A DNA stretch of 22,167 nt from JAUVXY01 sp964392345 (lineage in GTDB: Bacteria; Actinomycetota; Humimicrobiia; Humimicrobiales; Humimicrobiaceae): assembly GCA_964392345.1 (NCBI GenBank), contig CAYMPQ010000022.1:1-22167 (forward strand). Direction: 5' to 3'. Made by a program: the position numbers and the translations under genes. Position 1 is the stretch's first letter. Every line of letters starts with the position of its first letter. A model generated the notes under the pieces. The model did no database searches. It saw only the letters and a program-made list of their open reading frames with translations, and was not told the DNA's origin. Below are positions 7,187 to 14,162 of the stretch, in pieces.

Positions 7187-7723
7187 TCCGGCCAAGCCTA
7201 TTACTTTATAAATATGCTCTAACAGTTTCCTTACCCCGTGATCTTCATTTAGCCATTGGTGATATTTCTTACCCGTAATTTTGGGAGGTTTATTTTCGTA
7301 TAGCCAACCCGCTACGTCCTGATCTAAGTAATCATATATAAATTCTCTTACCAGATTCCCCCAATATTTCGGTCGCTGTTTTAGACTGCGCATCCACAAA
7401 AGCTATGCATATCTCTATAAAATCCTCAGCATCATAGGTTTTTATATTTTGGCTGTTAATTTCTGCCAGGGTTATTCCCTGGGGGAGCCTATCAACATCA
7501 TTTTCTTGTTTCGGCCATAATCTTTGTGGTATATATTTCTTAGTATTTGAAGTAGCTAAATAATTAGCGAATTTCCCATGGGATTTACCGCGTAGAGCCA
7601 AACTCATATCTGTCAACCTGAATACTCTTTGGCCGTTATATAACAAGGGATATTGTTAAAGTGCTCTAAATACCCGGAAGCTATAACCTTGGGTAAATTT
7701 TCATTATTTATATTTTCTTTCAT
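7187..7723 (-). pseudogene. Broken P63C-domain gene
   Basis: Three pieces in different frames on the minus strand together resemble one P63C-domain protein, a phage- and mobile-element-associated family of unknown role. From ATG at 7723 the first frame gives LPKVIASGYLEHFNNIPCY and soon stops. A second frame continues from about 7646 with LYNGQRVFRLTDMSLALRG up to AFVDAQ. A third frame from about 7385 has RPKYWGNLVREFIYDYL and KYHQWLNEDHGVRKLLEHIY, the P63C core. The gene therefore has a frameshift near 7645, an internal deletion with frame change near 7390, and a lost C-terminus at the junction with the IS1595 fragment at 7186/7187. The family assignment is from memory of the HQWL region. 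Confidence 0.65.
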
Positions 7724-7769
7724 ACCCCAAACTATAGATTATTTTAAACTTGTTTACAGGGGATAACTG

Positions 7770-8054
7770 TCAGCAAGCTTTTGGTACTAATCTTATTTCC
7801 AATTCAGCATTAAGACCTTCTGCAATCTTGGTTAGTTTTTCGATTGAGGGATTGGCATTACCATTTTCCAATCTTGCTATATTGGATTGTTTATCCTTTA
7901 TTCTCAAAGCAAGTTCTTCTTGGGATAAGTTCTGGCTTTTTCTTAATTTTATTACCTGTCTGATTAACTGATACTTGGGTTTTAACCTATCCAATTCCTC
8001 TTTAAGAACTGGATCATTTTTTAATAAAATTTTTTTAGCTTCTTTCCATTTCAT
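7770..8054 (-). CDS. HigA-like antitoxin with XRE helix-turn-helix domain
   Basis: Antitoxin of a HigB/RelE-type pair that also represses its own operon. It is 94 aa from ATG at 8054, preceded by AAGGTG; the GTG at 8063 would overlap the toxin stop and is less likely. The C-terminal two thirds is a Cro/CI-type HTH: IKLRKSQNLSQEELALRIKD, then SNIARLENGNANPSIEKLTKIAEGL, closing with AELEIRLVP. The toxin gene ends 5 nt upstream, in the toxin-first order usual for higBA. Both sit in an accessory patch between the BMC operon and larA. Confidence 0.85.
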   Translation of the reverse strand: MKWKEAKKILLKNDPVLKEELDRLKPKYQLIRQVIKLRKSQNLSQEELALRIKDKQSNIARLENGNANPSIEKLTKIAEGLNAELEIRLVPKAC

Positions 8055-8059
8055 AAATA

Positions 8060-8574
8060 TCACCTTCTAAATTTCTTATATTCGTCCATTCGGGATTTTG
8101 CAATTTCTAATTCTCTTCTATCCGTTCTATTCTTCTTCTTTATGAATCCATGAAGTAAAACAAAAATCCCGCCACTATATAGAAAATAAAATATTCTATA
8201 ATCATTTGAACTGAACTTAACTCTTAATTCCCACAATCCCGAATACCTTTTCCCCGTTATTTTCCAAACTTTGGGTGGCCTTAATTCAATGCCGTAATCT
8301 TCGAGTAGGTCAATTTCTTTAACTATTTTCGCCTTATCTTTTGTTGGTAAACTATCAATGAACTCAAGAACTGGTTTACATCTATCAGATAACTCATAAA
8401 ACTCAATATCCCANNNNNNNNNNNNNNNNNNNNNNNNNNNNNNNNNNNNNNNNNNNNNNNNNNNNNNNNNNNNNNNNNNNNNNNNNNNNNNNNNNNNNNN
8501 NNNNNNNNNNNNNTGAACTCAAGAACTGGTTTACATCTATCAGATAACTCATAAAACTCAATATCCCATTGCAT
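8060..8574 (-). CDS. HigB/RelE-like toxin (Gp49 family), interrupted by an artefactual gap
   Basis: Likely a ribosome-dependent mRNA interferase of the phage-derived Gp49/HigB family. As given, the frame is broken by 100 N at 8414-8513. The 55 bp before the gap (8359-8413) repeat exactly after it (8514-8568). Collapsing repeat and gap gives one uninterrupted 119-residue protein from ATG at 8574: it starts MQWDIEFYEL, has PPKVWKITGKRYSGLWELRV and NDYRIFYFLYSGGIFVLLHGF, and ends with a Lys/Arg-rich tail and EIAKSRMDEYKKF. This matches the family in length and motifs. The upstream ATG at 8583 falls within the predicted -10 box. No ribosome-binding site is visible. Confidence 0.8.
8359..8413. repeat. 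55-bp exact repeat before scaffold gap (assembly overlap)
   Basis: Identical to 8514-8568. Repeats touching both sides of an N-run are the signature of two contig ends that overlap by one assembly k-mer but were not merged. Confidence 0.95.
8414..8513. other. Scaffold gap (100 N), probably artefactual
   Basis: Exactly 100 N between two identical 55-bp ends. Removing the gap and one repeat restores the HigB-like reading frame, which argues that no real sequence is missing here. Confidence 0.9.
8514..8568. repeat. 55-bp exact repeat after scaffold gap (assembly overlap)
   Basis: Second copy of 8359-8413; see the gap entry between them. Confidence 0.95.
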
Positions 8575-8580
8575 ATTAAA

Positions 8581-8609
8581 CATATATCAGATATGATATA
8601 GCTTGTCAA
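8581..8609 (-). promoter_or_regulatory. Promoter and operator palindrome of the toxin-antitoxin pair
   Basis: On the minus strand TTGACA (8609-8604), a 17-bp spacer and TATATG (8586-8581) form a plausible promoter. An inverted repeat TATATCA-GATA-TGATATA (8583-8600) covers the spacer and -10 box, the expected place for repression by the antitoxin. Transcription would begin near the ATG at 8574, so the toxin mRNA may be almost leaderless. Confidence 0.5.
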
Positions 8610-8701
8610 GAAAAATTTTACTTTGGAAATTATTAGTTAATTGTTATTTGGGGATAGTTGCCTAAGTTTAAATTCTTTTGTATAAGCCTGCTGGCATATT
8701 G

Positions 8702-9250
8702 TTACATTATAGCCCTGTATAGGTCCTTGTGCGGAGACGGAATTATTTGGTAGTCAACTAAAAAGTCCTTTTTTTGAGCATACTCAATGCCTACTCTTAC
8801 GGATTCATTTACTGAAGATACATCTCCATTTATAACACATATATTTTTTCCGCCAAGGGCCCTTGCTATTCTTATCTCTACAAGATCCACTGAAGTAGCT
8901 TTAACGGCAGCATCAGCTGCTATTAAAATAGAAGGTGAGGTAAGAGTTTCTATAACACCTATTGATTTTAGCTCTTTTATAGAAGAAGTTTGATTTAGGC
9001 TCGTAAAAATTTGCGGATATACATTAGATATTTTTGCCCAATCTATAATAAAGTTTTTACTTTCCTCAAGCACTACATTCATGGAACTGGAAACGGCGCT
9101 GACACTTCCGGCAAACATTATATAATATTTGCCGGGGCATATGCTTTTAGCATCTAAAATTTTTACATCAGATGCTTTAACTATCCTGTCTATCGCTCCA
9201 ATTCCAATTGCGATGCTGCGAAATTCAACAATTCCTATTGATTTTTCCAT
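8702..9250 (-). CDS. pduT: PduT-like tandem BMC-domain shell protein (BMC-T)
   Basis: Trimeric shell-facet protein with two BMC domains (about residues 3-85 and 95-180), 182 aa, the usual BMC-T length. Domain 1 contains KSICPGKYY with Cys38, equivalent to the PduT Cys whose three copies bind a 4Fe-4S cluster at the trimer pore. Domain 2 opens with SIGVIETLTSPSILIAADAAVKA and ends with a DYQIIPSPHKDLYRAIM tail. PduT-type trimers are thought to move electrons across the shell, commonly with PduS, which is encoded upstream. It is the last recognisable gene of the BMC operon. The 8610-8701 stretch after it has no convincing terminator. Confidence 0.88.
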   Translation of the reverse strand: MEKSIGIVEFRSIAIGIGAIDRIVKASDVKILDAKSICPGKYYIMFAGSVSAVSSSMNVVLEESKNFIIDWAKISNVYPQIFTSLNQTSSIKELKSIGVIETLTSPSILIAADAAVKATSVDLVEIRIARALGGKNICVINGDVSSVNESVRVGIEYAQKKDFLVDYQIIPSPHKDLYRAIM

Positions 9251-9321
9251 AAAACCATACCCATAAAAACTAAGCTTTTAGTCAAATATTTTTTTATCCT
9301 ATCTTTTCTGCTGCAACTTTC

Positions 9322-9669
9322 CTAAGAAGAAGATGGTGGCGATTTAGGCTTTGAGGCTTCTACCCTGGGAATAGTTACTCTTCCCGTTCTAACAAGCCTG
9401 CCTGATATCAACTTGCTCAATTCTGAATGTGGTCTTGGAATAATATGCACACTTACAACTTCTCCTACCCTCTTAGCTGCTGCTGCACCTGCATCTACTG
9501 CTGCCTTTACTGCACCTACATCACCGCTCACAATTACTGCTACAAGCCCTCCGCCTGCATATTCCTTAGAAATTAATTTAACATTTGCAGCCTTTACCAT
9601 TGCATCAGCTGCTTCAACTGATCCAACCAGCCCTCTTGTTTCAATAAGCCCTATTGCTTCTCCGTTCAT
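9322..9669 (-). CDS. BMC-H hexameric shell protein with a proline/serine-rich C-terminal tail
   Basis: Single BMC-domain protein of the PduA/EutM/CcmK type that tiles the shell facets. Residues 1-90 are canonical: GEAIGLIETRGLVGSVEAAD, the pore-loop segment YAGGGLVAVIVSGDVGAVKA, and VVSVHIIPRPHSEL. It differs from the other BMC-H of this operon by about 25 extra residues, TGRVTIPRVEASKPKSPPSSS, which are hydrophilic and probably disordered. A good AAAGGAG precedes the ATG. It lies 33 bp after the aldehyde dehydrogenase. Pore size and substrate selectivity cannot be read from this. Confidence 0.95.
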   Translation of the reverse strand: MNGEAIGLIETRGLVGSVEAADAMVKAANVKLISKEYAGGGLVAVIVSGDVGAVKAAVDAGAAAAKRVGEVVSVHIIPRPHSELSKLISGRLVRTGRVTIPRVEASKPKSPPSSS

Positions 9670-9702
9670 TTATCCTGTTCTCCTTTCATCATTTCAAAAA
9701 AT

Positions 9703-11121
9703 TTATTTTACAAAATTCATTGAATTATTTATAACTAACCTTCTTTCCCTCGTAAACGATGAAGGTGTTGTGCATCCTTCGCCTGTTGCACCTGCTATTG
9801 TCCAGGAAGTTCCGCCCTTACTTAAATCTACTCCCATTGAGCTTGACCTGCCATTTACTATAAGTGTTGTTGTCCCAATTGCCTGTGCAAATTTAGTAAT
9901 TCTATCTAAATTGCTTGAATGTATGAGTGCAGTGTGCTTAAAACCATGCTCTACTCTTACTGCAACATCGACTGCCTGTTCAAAAGTATCTACAACAACT
10001 ATTGGCAGTACTGGCATAAGCTGTTCGTGCTGGACTATCGGACAGGATTCACCGGATGCAACAAATACTGCAAGCCTGATGTCAGGATCAACGCTCACAC
10101 CTGCATCCCCAAGTATTACAGACGCATCCTTGCCCATATATTCTTTGTTTATTTCACCGTTCTTTAATACTAGGCTGGTCACCTTGTCTGTCTGCTCTGG
10201 ATTTAAAACAATTGCCTTATTTTTTCCAAACGCAGCAAGCAATCTATCTAAAACGCTTCTCATGCATATTATGACCTTTTCCTCATTGCACAGAATATTA
10301 TTGTCAAAAGAAGCCCCTTCCGTAATTTCAGTTGCTGCCTTTTCTATATCAGCAGTATCGTCAACTATAACAGGCGGATTTCCGGGCCCTGCTCCTATTA
10401 CCTTCTTACCGCTTTTAAGTGAAAGTTTTACTATTGCAGGTCCCCCTGTGGTAACAACCATATTTACATCATCGTTCTTAAAAATTTTTGAAACATTTTC
10501 TATCTTTGACTCTTTAGCAGCTGTGATTAAATTAGCAGGGCCCCCAGCGTCAACAATAGCCCGGTGAATCAATTTTATAGCTTCAATAGTACAGTTGTGA
10601 GCTAATGGATGCGGCAGAAATACTATAGAGTTTCCTCCAGAAATCATAACTATTGCTGCATTTATCAAACATGCAGTAGGATTGGTCATAGGGTTTATAG
10701 CTGCAATTACTCCAAAGGGCGCCCTTTCAATAGTAATTGTGCCTTTCTCATCACTATAGCTTTTTACCTTTAGCTCTTCAGGTCCGGCTGTCCACAGTGC
10801 TGCCACTTCATTTTTTAATATCTTATCCTCATATCTACCCATTTTGGTTTCATCAACAGCAAGCCTTGCAAGCTTTTCTTTGCCAGCTATGCTTGCTTTT
10901 CTTATGGAATCTATTATCTTATATCTTGCACCCCTGCCTAAATCCTCTAATTTCTGCTGTGCTGCCTTTGCAGCCTTAACTGCATCATTTATGTCATCAA
11001 ACAGCCCATCTTCAGACGTCAGAATGGGCGACACCTTCAGGCTCGTAGAGTTAGAGCTGCTATATAAGTTTTCAATTACATTTCTCACAATTTTCTCTAT
11101 TTGCTTCTCATCTATAGCCAC
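9703..11121 (-). CDS. pduP: CoA-acylating aldehyde dehydrogenase (PduP/EutE type) with N-terminal encapsulation peptide
   Basis: Oxidises the aldehyde produced inside the microcompartment to acyl-CoA with NAD+ and CoA. The 472 aa length fits PduP/EutE. The catalytic Cys278 sits in EGASFDNNILCNEEK, and the cofactor region includes APFGVIAAINPMTNPT and TTGGPAIVK. Residues 3-20 (IDEKQIEKIVRNVIENLY) form an amphipathic helix followed by a Ser/Asn linker, the typical encapsulation peptide. The start is GTG at 11121 behind a strong AGGGGG. The plus strand opposite carries a long open frame that is only a shadow. The substrate is likely lactaldehyde, propionaldehyde or a similar short aldehyde, depending on the aldolase product. 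Confidence 0.93.
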   Translation of the reverse strand: MAIDEKQIEKIVRNVIENLYSSSNSTSLKVSPILTSEDGLFDDINDAVKAAKAAQQKLEDLGRGARYKIIDSIRKASIAGKEKLARLAVDETKMGRYEDKILKNEVAALWTAGPEELKVKSYSDEKGTITIERAPFGVIAAINPMTNPTACLINAAIVMISGGNSIVFLPHPLAHNCTIEAIKLIHRAIVDAGGPANLITAAKESKIENVSKIFKNDDVNMVVTTGGPAIVKLSLKSGKKVIGAGPGNPPVIVDDTADIEKAATEITEGASFDNNILCNEEKVIICMRSVLDRLLAAFGKNKAIVLNPEQTDKVTSLVLKNGEINKEYMGKDASVILGDAGVSVDPDIRLAVFVASGESCPIVQHEQLMPVLPIVVVDTFEQAVDVAVRVEHGFKHTALIHSSNLDRITKFAQAIGTTTLIVNGRSSSMGVDLSKGGTSWTIAGATGEGCTTPSSFTRERRLVINNSMNFVK

Positions 11122-11182
11122 ATTTTACCCCCTATAAACATTATACCCGTAAAACAGGTAATATTTTTTGCACCTTCAGCAA

Positions 11183-12238
11183 TTACATAATTTTTATGCC
11201 TCTTTTAACAGCTTCGTCCCGGGCCAGCGGGCTCAGTATAGTATTGGATGTAAGTTTTATGCCGCTTTCCCTGTAACTATCAAGGTCCTCTACTGTTATA
11301 ACTATTTTTCTGCTCCCGGATTGACTATCAGCAAGGTTTTGCCTGCTGCTACTTTTACTGTCCAATATGCTTTTTCCTTCCAGTGGTGAAAACACGCTTA
11401 TGCTCTTTAAAATATTGGGATCGGTGATTTCGCTTGCAAAACTGCCGTCAGGGATAGAAGGAGGAGTATGGTTGGAATCAGCTACCTGTGTAAGTATGGA
11501 AGTAATACATGAGGCATCTACTATTTCCACCAGGGTTCCATTGACAATATCTGCTGCATTTGCATCATCCGTATCCACATGCATCTCAGATTTAAAATCA
11601 GGGCTTATTCTTGCCTGAACATTATTAAATGTAAGCCCTTTGGACCCACCTATCCTTACATCAACTTCTTCATTGTCTTTTATTCCAAAATAATCTGCAT
11701 CTTCAGCATCCAGATGAATATGCCTGTTTGCCCTTATGACACCCTCGTCTAGAAAAACAACACCTTTTGGACCGATCAGTACAACCGAAGCAGAACCTTT
11801 TAAGTCACCTGACCGCCTGACCGGAGCATTGACTCCTAAAATCACACAATCAGTTTTAGCCAGTTCCACCTGTGTTTTATTTCTTAGCGGCCCAAGGATC
11901 CTAACATTTTGGATAGCATTAAGTTTTGGTCCAACAATGGTAACTGCTTCCTCGTACGCATAAGTGCCGGGCTGATAGAGCTCCCTTAATATTTTCGGCT
12001 CATAGTCCTTCCCGTACAGGATATCCAGATGCTCGCGGGACAGATGAACATGTCTTACCGATACTCCACAAACAATCTTTTTGTCCTGGCTGCTTGTTTT
12101 TGCATATGCAGCGCCTGCCTTCTGACCTGGCCCCCTTACAGTACTTAATTGAACATCAGCAGTGTTACCCTGTGGTACCTCTTCAAGCTTCTTTACTACA
12201 TTTTTAACGACATCCCTAATTAATCTTTCAGTATCCAC
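11183..12238 (-). CDS. pduL: PduL-type phosphate acyltransferase with N-terminal encapsulation peptide and C-terminal extension
   Basis: Converts acyl-CoA plus phosphate to acyl-phosphate and frees CoA inside the shell. Residues 1-20 (DTERLIRDVVKNVVKKLEE) are an amphipathic encapsulation peptide, followed by a linker. Two PduL half-domains follow with the metal-ligand motifs RHVHLS (His63, His65), RHIHL (His173, His175) and MHVDTDDANAA (His220). PduL proteins are usually about 210-220 aa, but this one has 351. The extra 110 residues comprise a low-complexity linker and a terminal block with KIVITVEDLDSYRESG and SPLARDEAVKRGIKIM. That last motif recalls short C- or N-terminal segments of other BMC accessory proteins (EutQ/EutT-like). 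Start is GTG at 12238. An acyl kinase to make ATP is not in the window. Confidence 0.9.
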   Translation of the reverse strand: MDTERLIRDVVKNVVKKLEEVPQGNTADVQLSTVRGPGQKAGAAYAKTSSQDKKIVCGVSVRHVHLSREHLDILYGKDYEPKILRELYQPGTYAYEEAVTIVGPKLNAIQNVRILGPLRNKTQVELAKTDCVILGVNAPVRRSGDLKGSASVVLIGPKGVVFLDEGVIRANRHIHLDAEDADYFGIKDNEEVDVRIGGSKGLTFNNVQARISPDFKSEMHVDTDDANAADIVNGTLVEIVDASCITSILTQVADSNHTPPSIPDGSFASEITDPNILKSISVFSPLEGKSILDSKSSSRQNLADSQSGSRKIVITVEDLDSYRESGIKLTSNTILSPLARDEAVKRGIKIM

Positions 12239-12282
12239 CTCTAAGTACCTTCCTTATTTTTTAATAAACTTTACTTTTCTTC

Positions 12283-12558
12283 TTACTCGTGAGGCAATAT
12301 TGAGTCAATGTCAGCATGTGGTCTTGGAATAACATGAACGCTAAGTAACTCCCCTACTCTCTTTGCTGCTGCAGCGCCTGCATCTACTGCTGCCTTTACT
12401 GCGCCTACGTCTCCTTTAACAATTACTGTTACAAGACCGCCGCCAATTCTTTCCTGTCCAACCAATGTAACATTTGCTGCCTTTACCATAGCATCAGCAG
12501 CTTCTATTGATCCAACAAGTCCTCTTGTCTCGATTAAGCCTATTGCTTCTCCTGCCAT
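12283..12558 (-). CDS. BMC-H hexameric shell protein (PduA/EutM type)
   Basis: Canonical single-domain shell hexamer subunit, 91 aa. It begins GEAIGLIETRGLVGSIEAAD, has the pore-loop segment RIGGGLVTVIVKGDVGAVKA and ends with SVHVIPRPHADIDSILPHE. It is very similar to the other BMC-H (9322-9669) over the whole domain, indicating a duplication, but lacks that protein's tail. AAAGGAG precedes the ATG. The gene sits between the class II aldolase and PduL genes, 45 bp from the latter. Confidence 0.96.
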   Translation of the reverse strand: MAGEAIGLIETRGLVGSIEAADAMVKAANVTLVGQERIGGGLVTVIVKGDVGAVKAAVDAGAAAAKRVGELLSVHVIPRPHADIDSILPHE

Positions 12559-12642
12559 TTTTACTTCTCCTTTTTCTTACTTTTTAATGATAAATAAATC
12601 TATTATAACTATACAATAAATTTCAATAATCTCAATTATACA

Positions 12643-13467
12643 TTAAACATTTTTATTTAATATATTATTTACGACACTTGTGACTAATTCTATTAATTCC
12701 TCTTTTTTCATTGTTATATTTTCATAGCTGTTATTATTTGTGCTGCCTGAATCAGCATGCGCAGCGGCCACACCATTTTTTATAAAATCCCCGTTAATTC
12801 TGCAGCCCGGGTAATTGCTGTCCATTCCCCACTGTTTTCTAATATCAAGTATTTTTTTGACATTTTTCTCATCTATAACATTTACATTCCCAAGCTGACT
12901 TGCTATAAGGCTTATTTTAGCAAAAAGTTCAAGACTTTCCATTCTGTAATAAGCTCTGTAAACATCAGGGCCTATAGAAAGTGCGCCATGATTTTCCAGC
13001 AGAAATACATTATGATCCTTTATGTATTTTCTCACATTATCAGGTATTTCAGGGGTTGAAGGAGTTCCATATTTAGTTAAAGGTATTGACCCTATGGAAA
13101 AAATTATTTCAGGAAGCACGCACTTGTCAAGTGCTATGCCGGCAACCGCAAAACCTGTAGCATATGGAGGATGTGCATGAACAACTGAATTTACATCTTT
13201 TCTTTGTTTATAAACATCAATGTGCATTTTTACCTCTGAAGAAGGTTCCAGTTCTCCTTCCAGCTTATTTCCATCCATGTCAACCTTAATAAGCTGACCG
13301 GCGGTCAGATACCCTTTGCTCATTCCTGTAGGCGTACACAGGACCGTATCTGGCCCTAACCTGACGGAGACATTCCCGTCATTTGCAGCAACCCATCCTT
13401 TGCTGTATATCCTCTTGCATATTTCAATTATATCATTCCTGTGTATACTCTCAGTTTTACCGTACAT
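12643..13467 (-). CDS. fucA: Class II aldolase (L-fuculose-1-phosphate aldolase type) with C-terminal encapsulation peptide
   Basis: FucA/RhaD-type zinc aldolases split L-fuculose- or L-rhamnulose-1-phosphate to DHAP and L-lactaldehyde. The domain covers about residues 8-215: GWVAANDGNVSVR (substrate phosphate region), EPSSEVKMH with catalytic Glu78, zinc ligands His97 and His99 in VHAHPPYATGFA, and His160 in LLENHGAL. A Ser/Asn-rich linker (about 231-252) leads to an amphipathic helix, KKEELIELVTSVVNNIL (254-270), the layout known for BMC aldolases of fucose/rhamnose compartments. It is 274 aa against about 215 for free FucA, the difference being the peptide and linker. AAAAGGG precedes the ATG. 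Ribulose-phosphate epimerase activity is a less likely family alternative. Confidence 0.9.
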   Translation of the reverse strand: MYGKTESIHRNDIIEICKRIYSKGWVAANDGNVSVRLGPDTVLCTPTGMSKGYLTAGQLIKVDMDGNKLEGELEPSSEVKMHIDVYKQRKDVNSVVHAHPPYATGFAVAGIALDKCVLPEIIFSIGSIPLTKYGTPSTPEIPDNVRKYIKDHNVFLLENHGALSIGPDVYRAYYRMESLELFAKISLIASQLGNVNVIDEKNVKKILDIRKQWGMDSNYPGCRINGDFIKNGVAAAHADSGSTNNNSYENITMKKEELIELVTSVVNNILNKNV

Positions 13468-13512
13468 TAAATTTTATCCCTTTTTTAAATTTAATAAATA
13501 TAACCACAAAAC

Positions 13513-14094
13513 CTAACAGCATTTGCTAAGAGATGTCCTGAGCCATTTCCATACCTGCCTGTCAGGATTTGGAATAATTTTGTAAGCTTCCAGGGAACCA
13601 TACTTTTTTAGAAAACCTGCAGCATTTTTAACTGCCTCATTTACAGAAGAAAGAGTTCCGGTCACGATATAGAAGCTATTTGCTCCACAGCCTTGAGCCA
13701 GTCTAAAATCTGCAAATTCAACATTTGCGCTATCTACACATATATCCGCTGAACTTATAAGGTTTGCCATCTGCATACCTTCTATGATTCCAATAGATTC
13801 AAGTGGCGCAGAGACTGTATCGCCGCCAATAGCTTCAATTACTTTTAAATTAATACCGCTTACAATCAGCGAACTTATCACGTGTCTTCCTCCAAGCTTA
13901 TCTGCTGTTTCTAATGCACTTTCCACTGCGCTTACTTCCCCTTCTACAATAGTTAGATACCTGCCGGGACAAAGAGTTCCGGCAAATACACCATCTACTC
14001 TGGCAGATTTGATCATGCCGTCTGTAACCAGTATCCCCCTTGATACACTTTTAAACTCTACTATGGCAACATTGCTCTTTTTGTTATTGTTCAT
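13513..14094 (-). CDS. pduT: PduT-like tandem BMC-domain shell protein (BMC-T)
   Basis: 193-residue trimeric shell protein with two BMC domains. Cys42 in AGTLCPGRYL corresponds to the pore Cys that binds a 4Fe-4S cluster in PduT. Domain 2 starts at ESIGIIEGMQMANLISSADICVDS and contains FRLAQGCGANSFYIVTGTLSSV. The C-terminus ends in Cys-Cys, which the other BMC-T lacks. It lies directly downstream of the PduS-like gene (68 bp), the expected electron-transfer partner. Two different PduT-type trimers in one operon is uncommon; they may have different partners or one may be structural. Confidence 0.88.
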   Translation of the reverse strand: MNNNKKSNVAIVEFKSVSRGILVTDGMIKSARVDGVFAGTLCPGRYLTIVEGEVSAVESALETADKLGGRHVISSLIVSGINLKVIEAIGGDTVSAPLESIGIIEGMQMANLISSADICVDSANVEFADFRLAQGCGANSFYIVTGTLSSVNEAVKNAAGFLKKYGSLEAYKIIPNPDRQVWKWLRTSLSKCC

Positions 14095-14162
14095 CTAACT
14101 AAATTATTTAAATAATATCTTTCCCGGACCGTACATATTTTATTTTCTCTGTACTTCTTGCC

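Noticed and set aside
8323..8609. Two minus-strand frames running across the N-gap
   Set aside because: They are created by the arbitrary 100-N length and the duplicated 55 bp; the same peptide appears twice in different frames. Collapsing the gap replaces them with one HigB-like protein.
9413..10567. Long plus-strand open frame of 384 codons opposite the aldehyde dehydrogenase gene
   Set aside because: It spans the antisense of two confidently identified genes (BMC-H and aldehyde dehydrogenase) and is very rich in Ser, Thr, Ala and Pro with no recognisable domain, as expected for a shadow frame.
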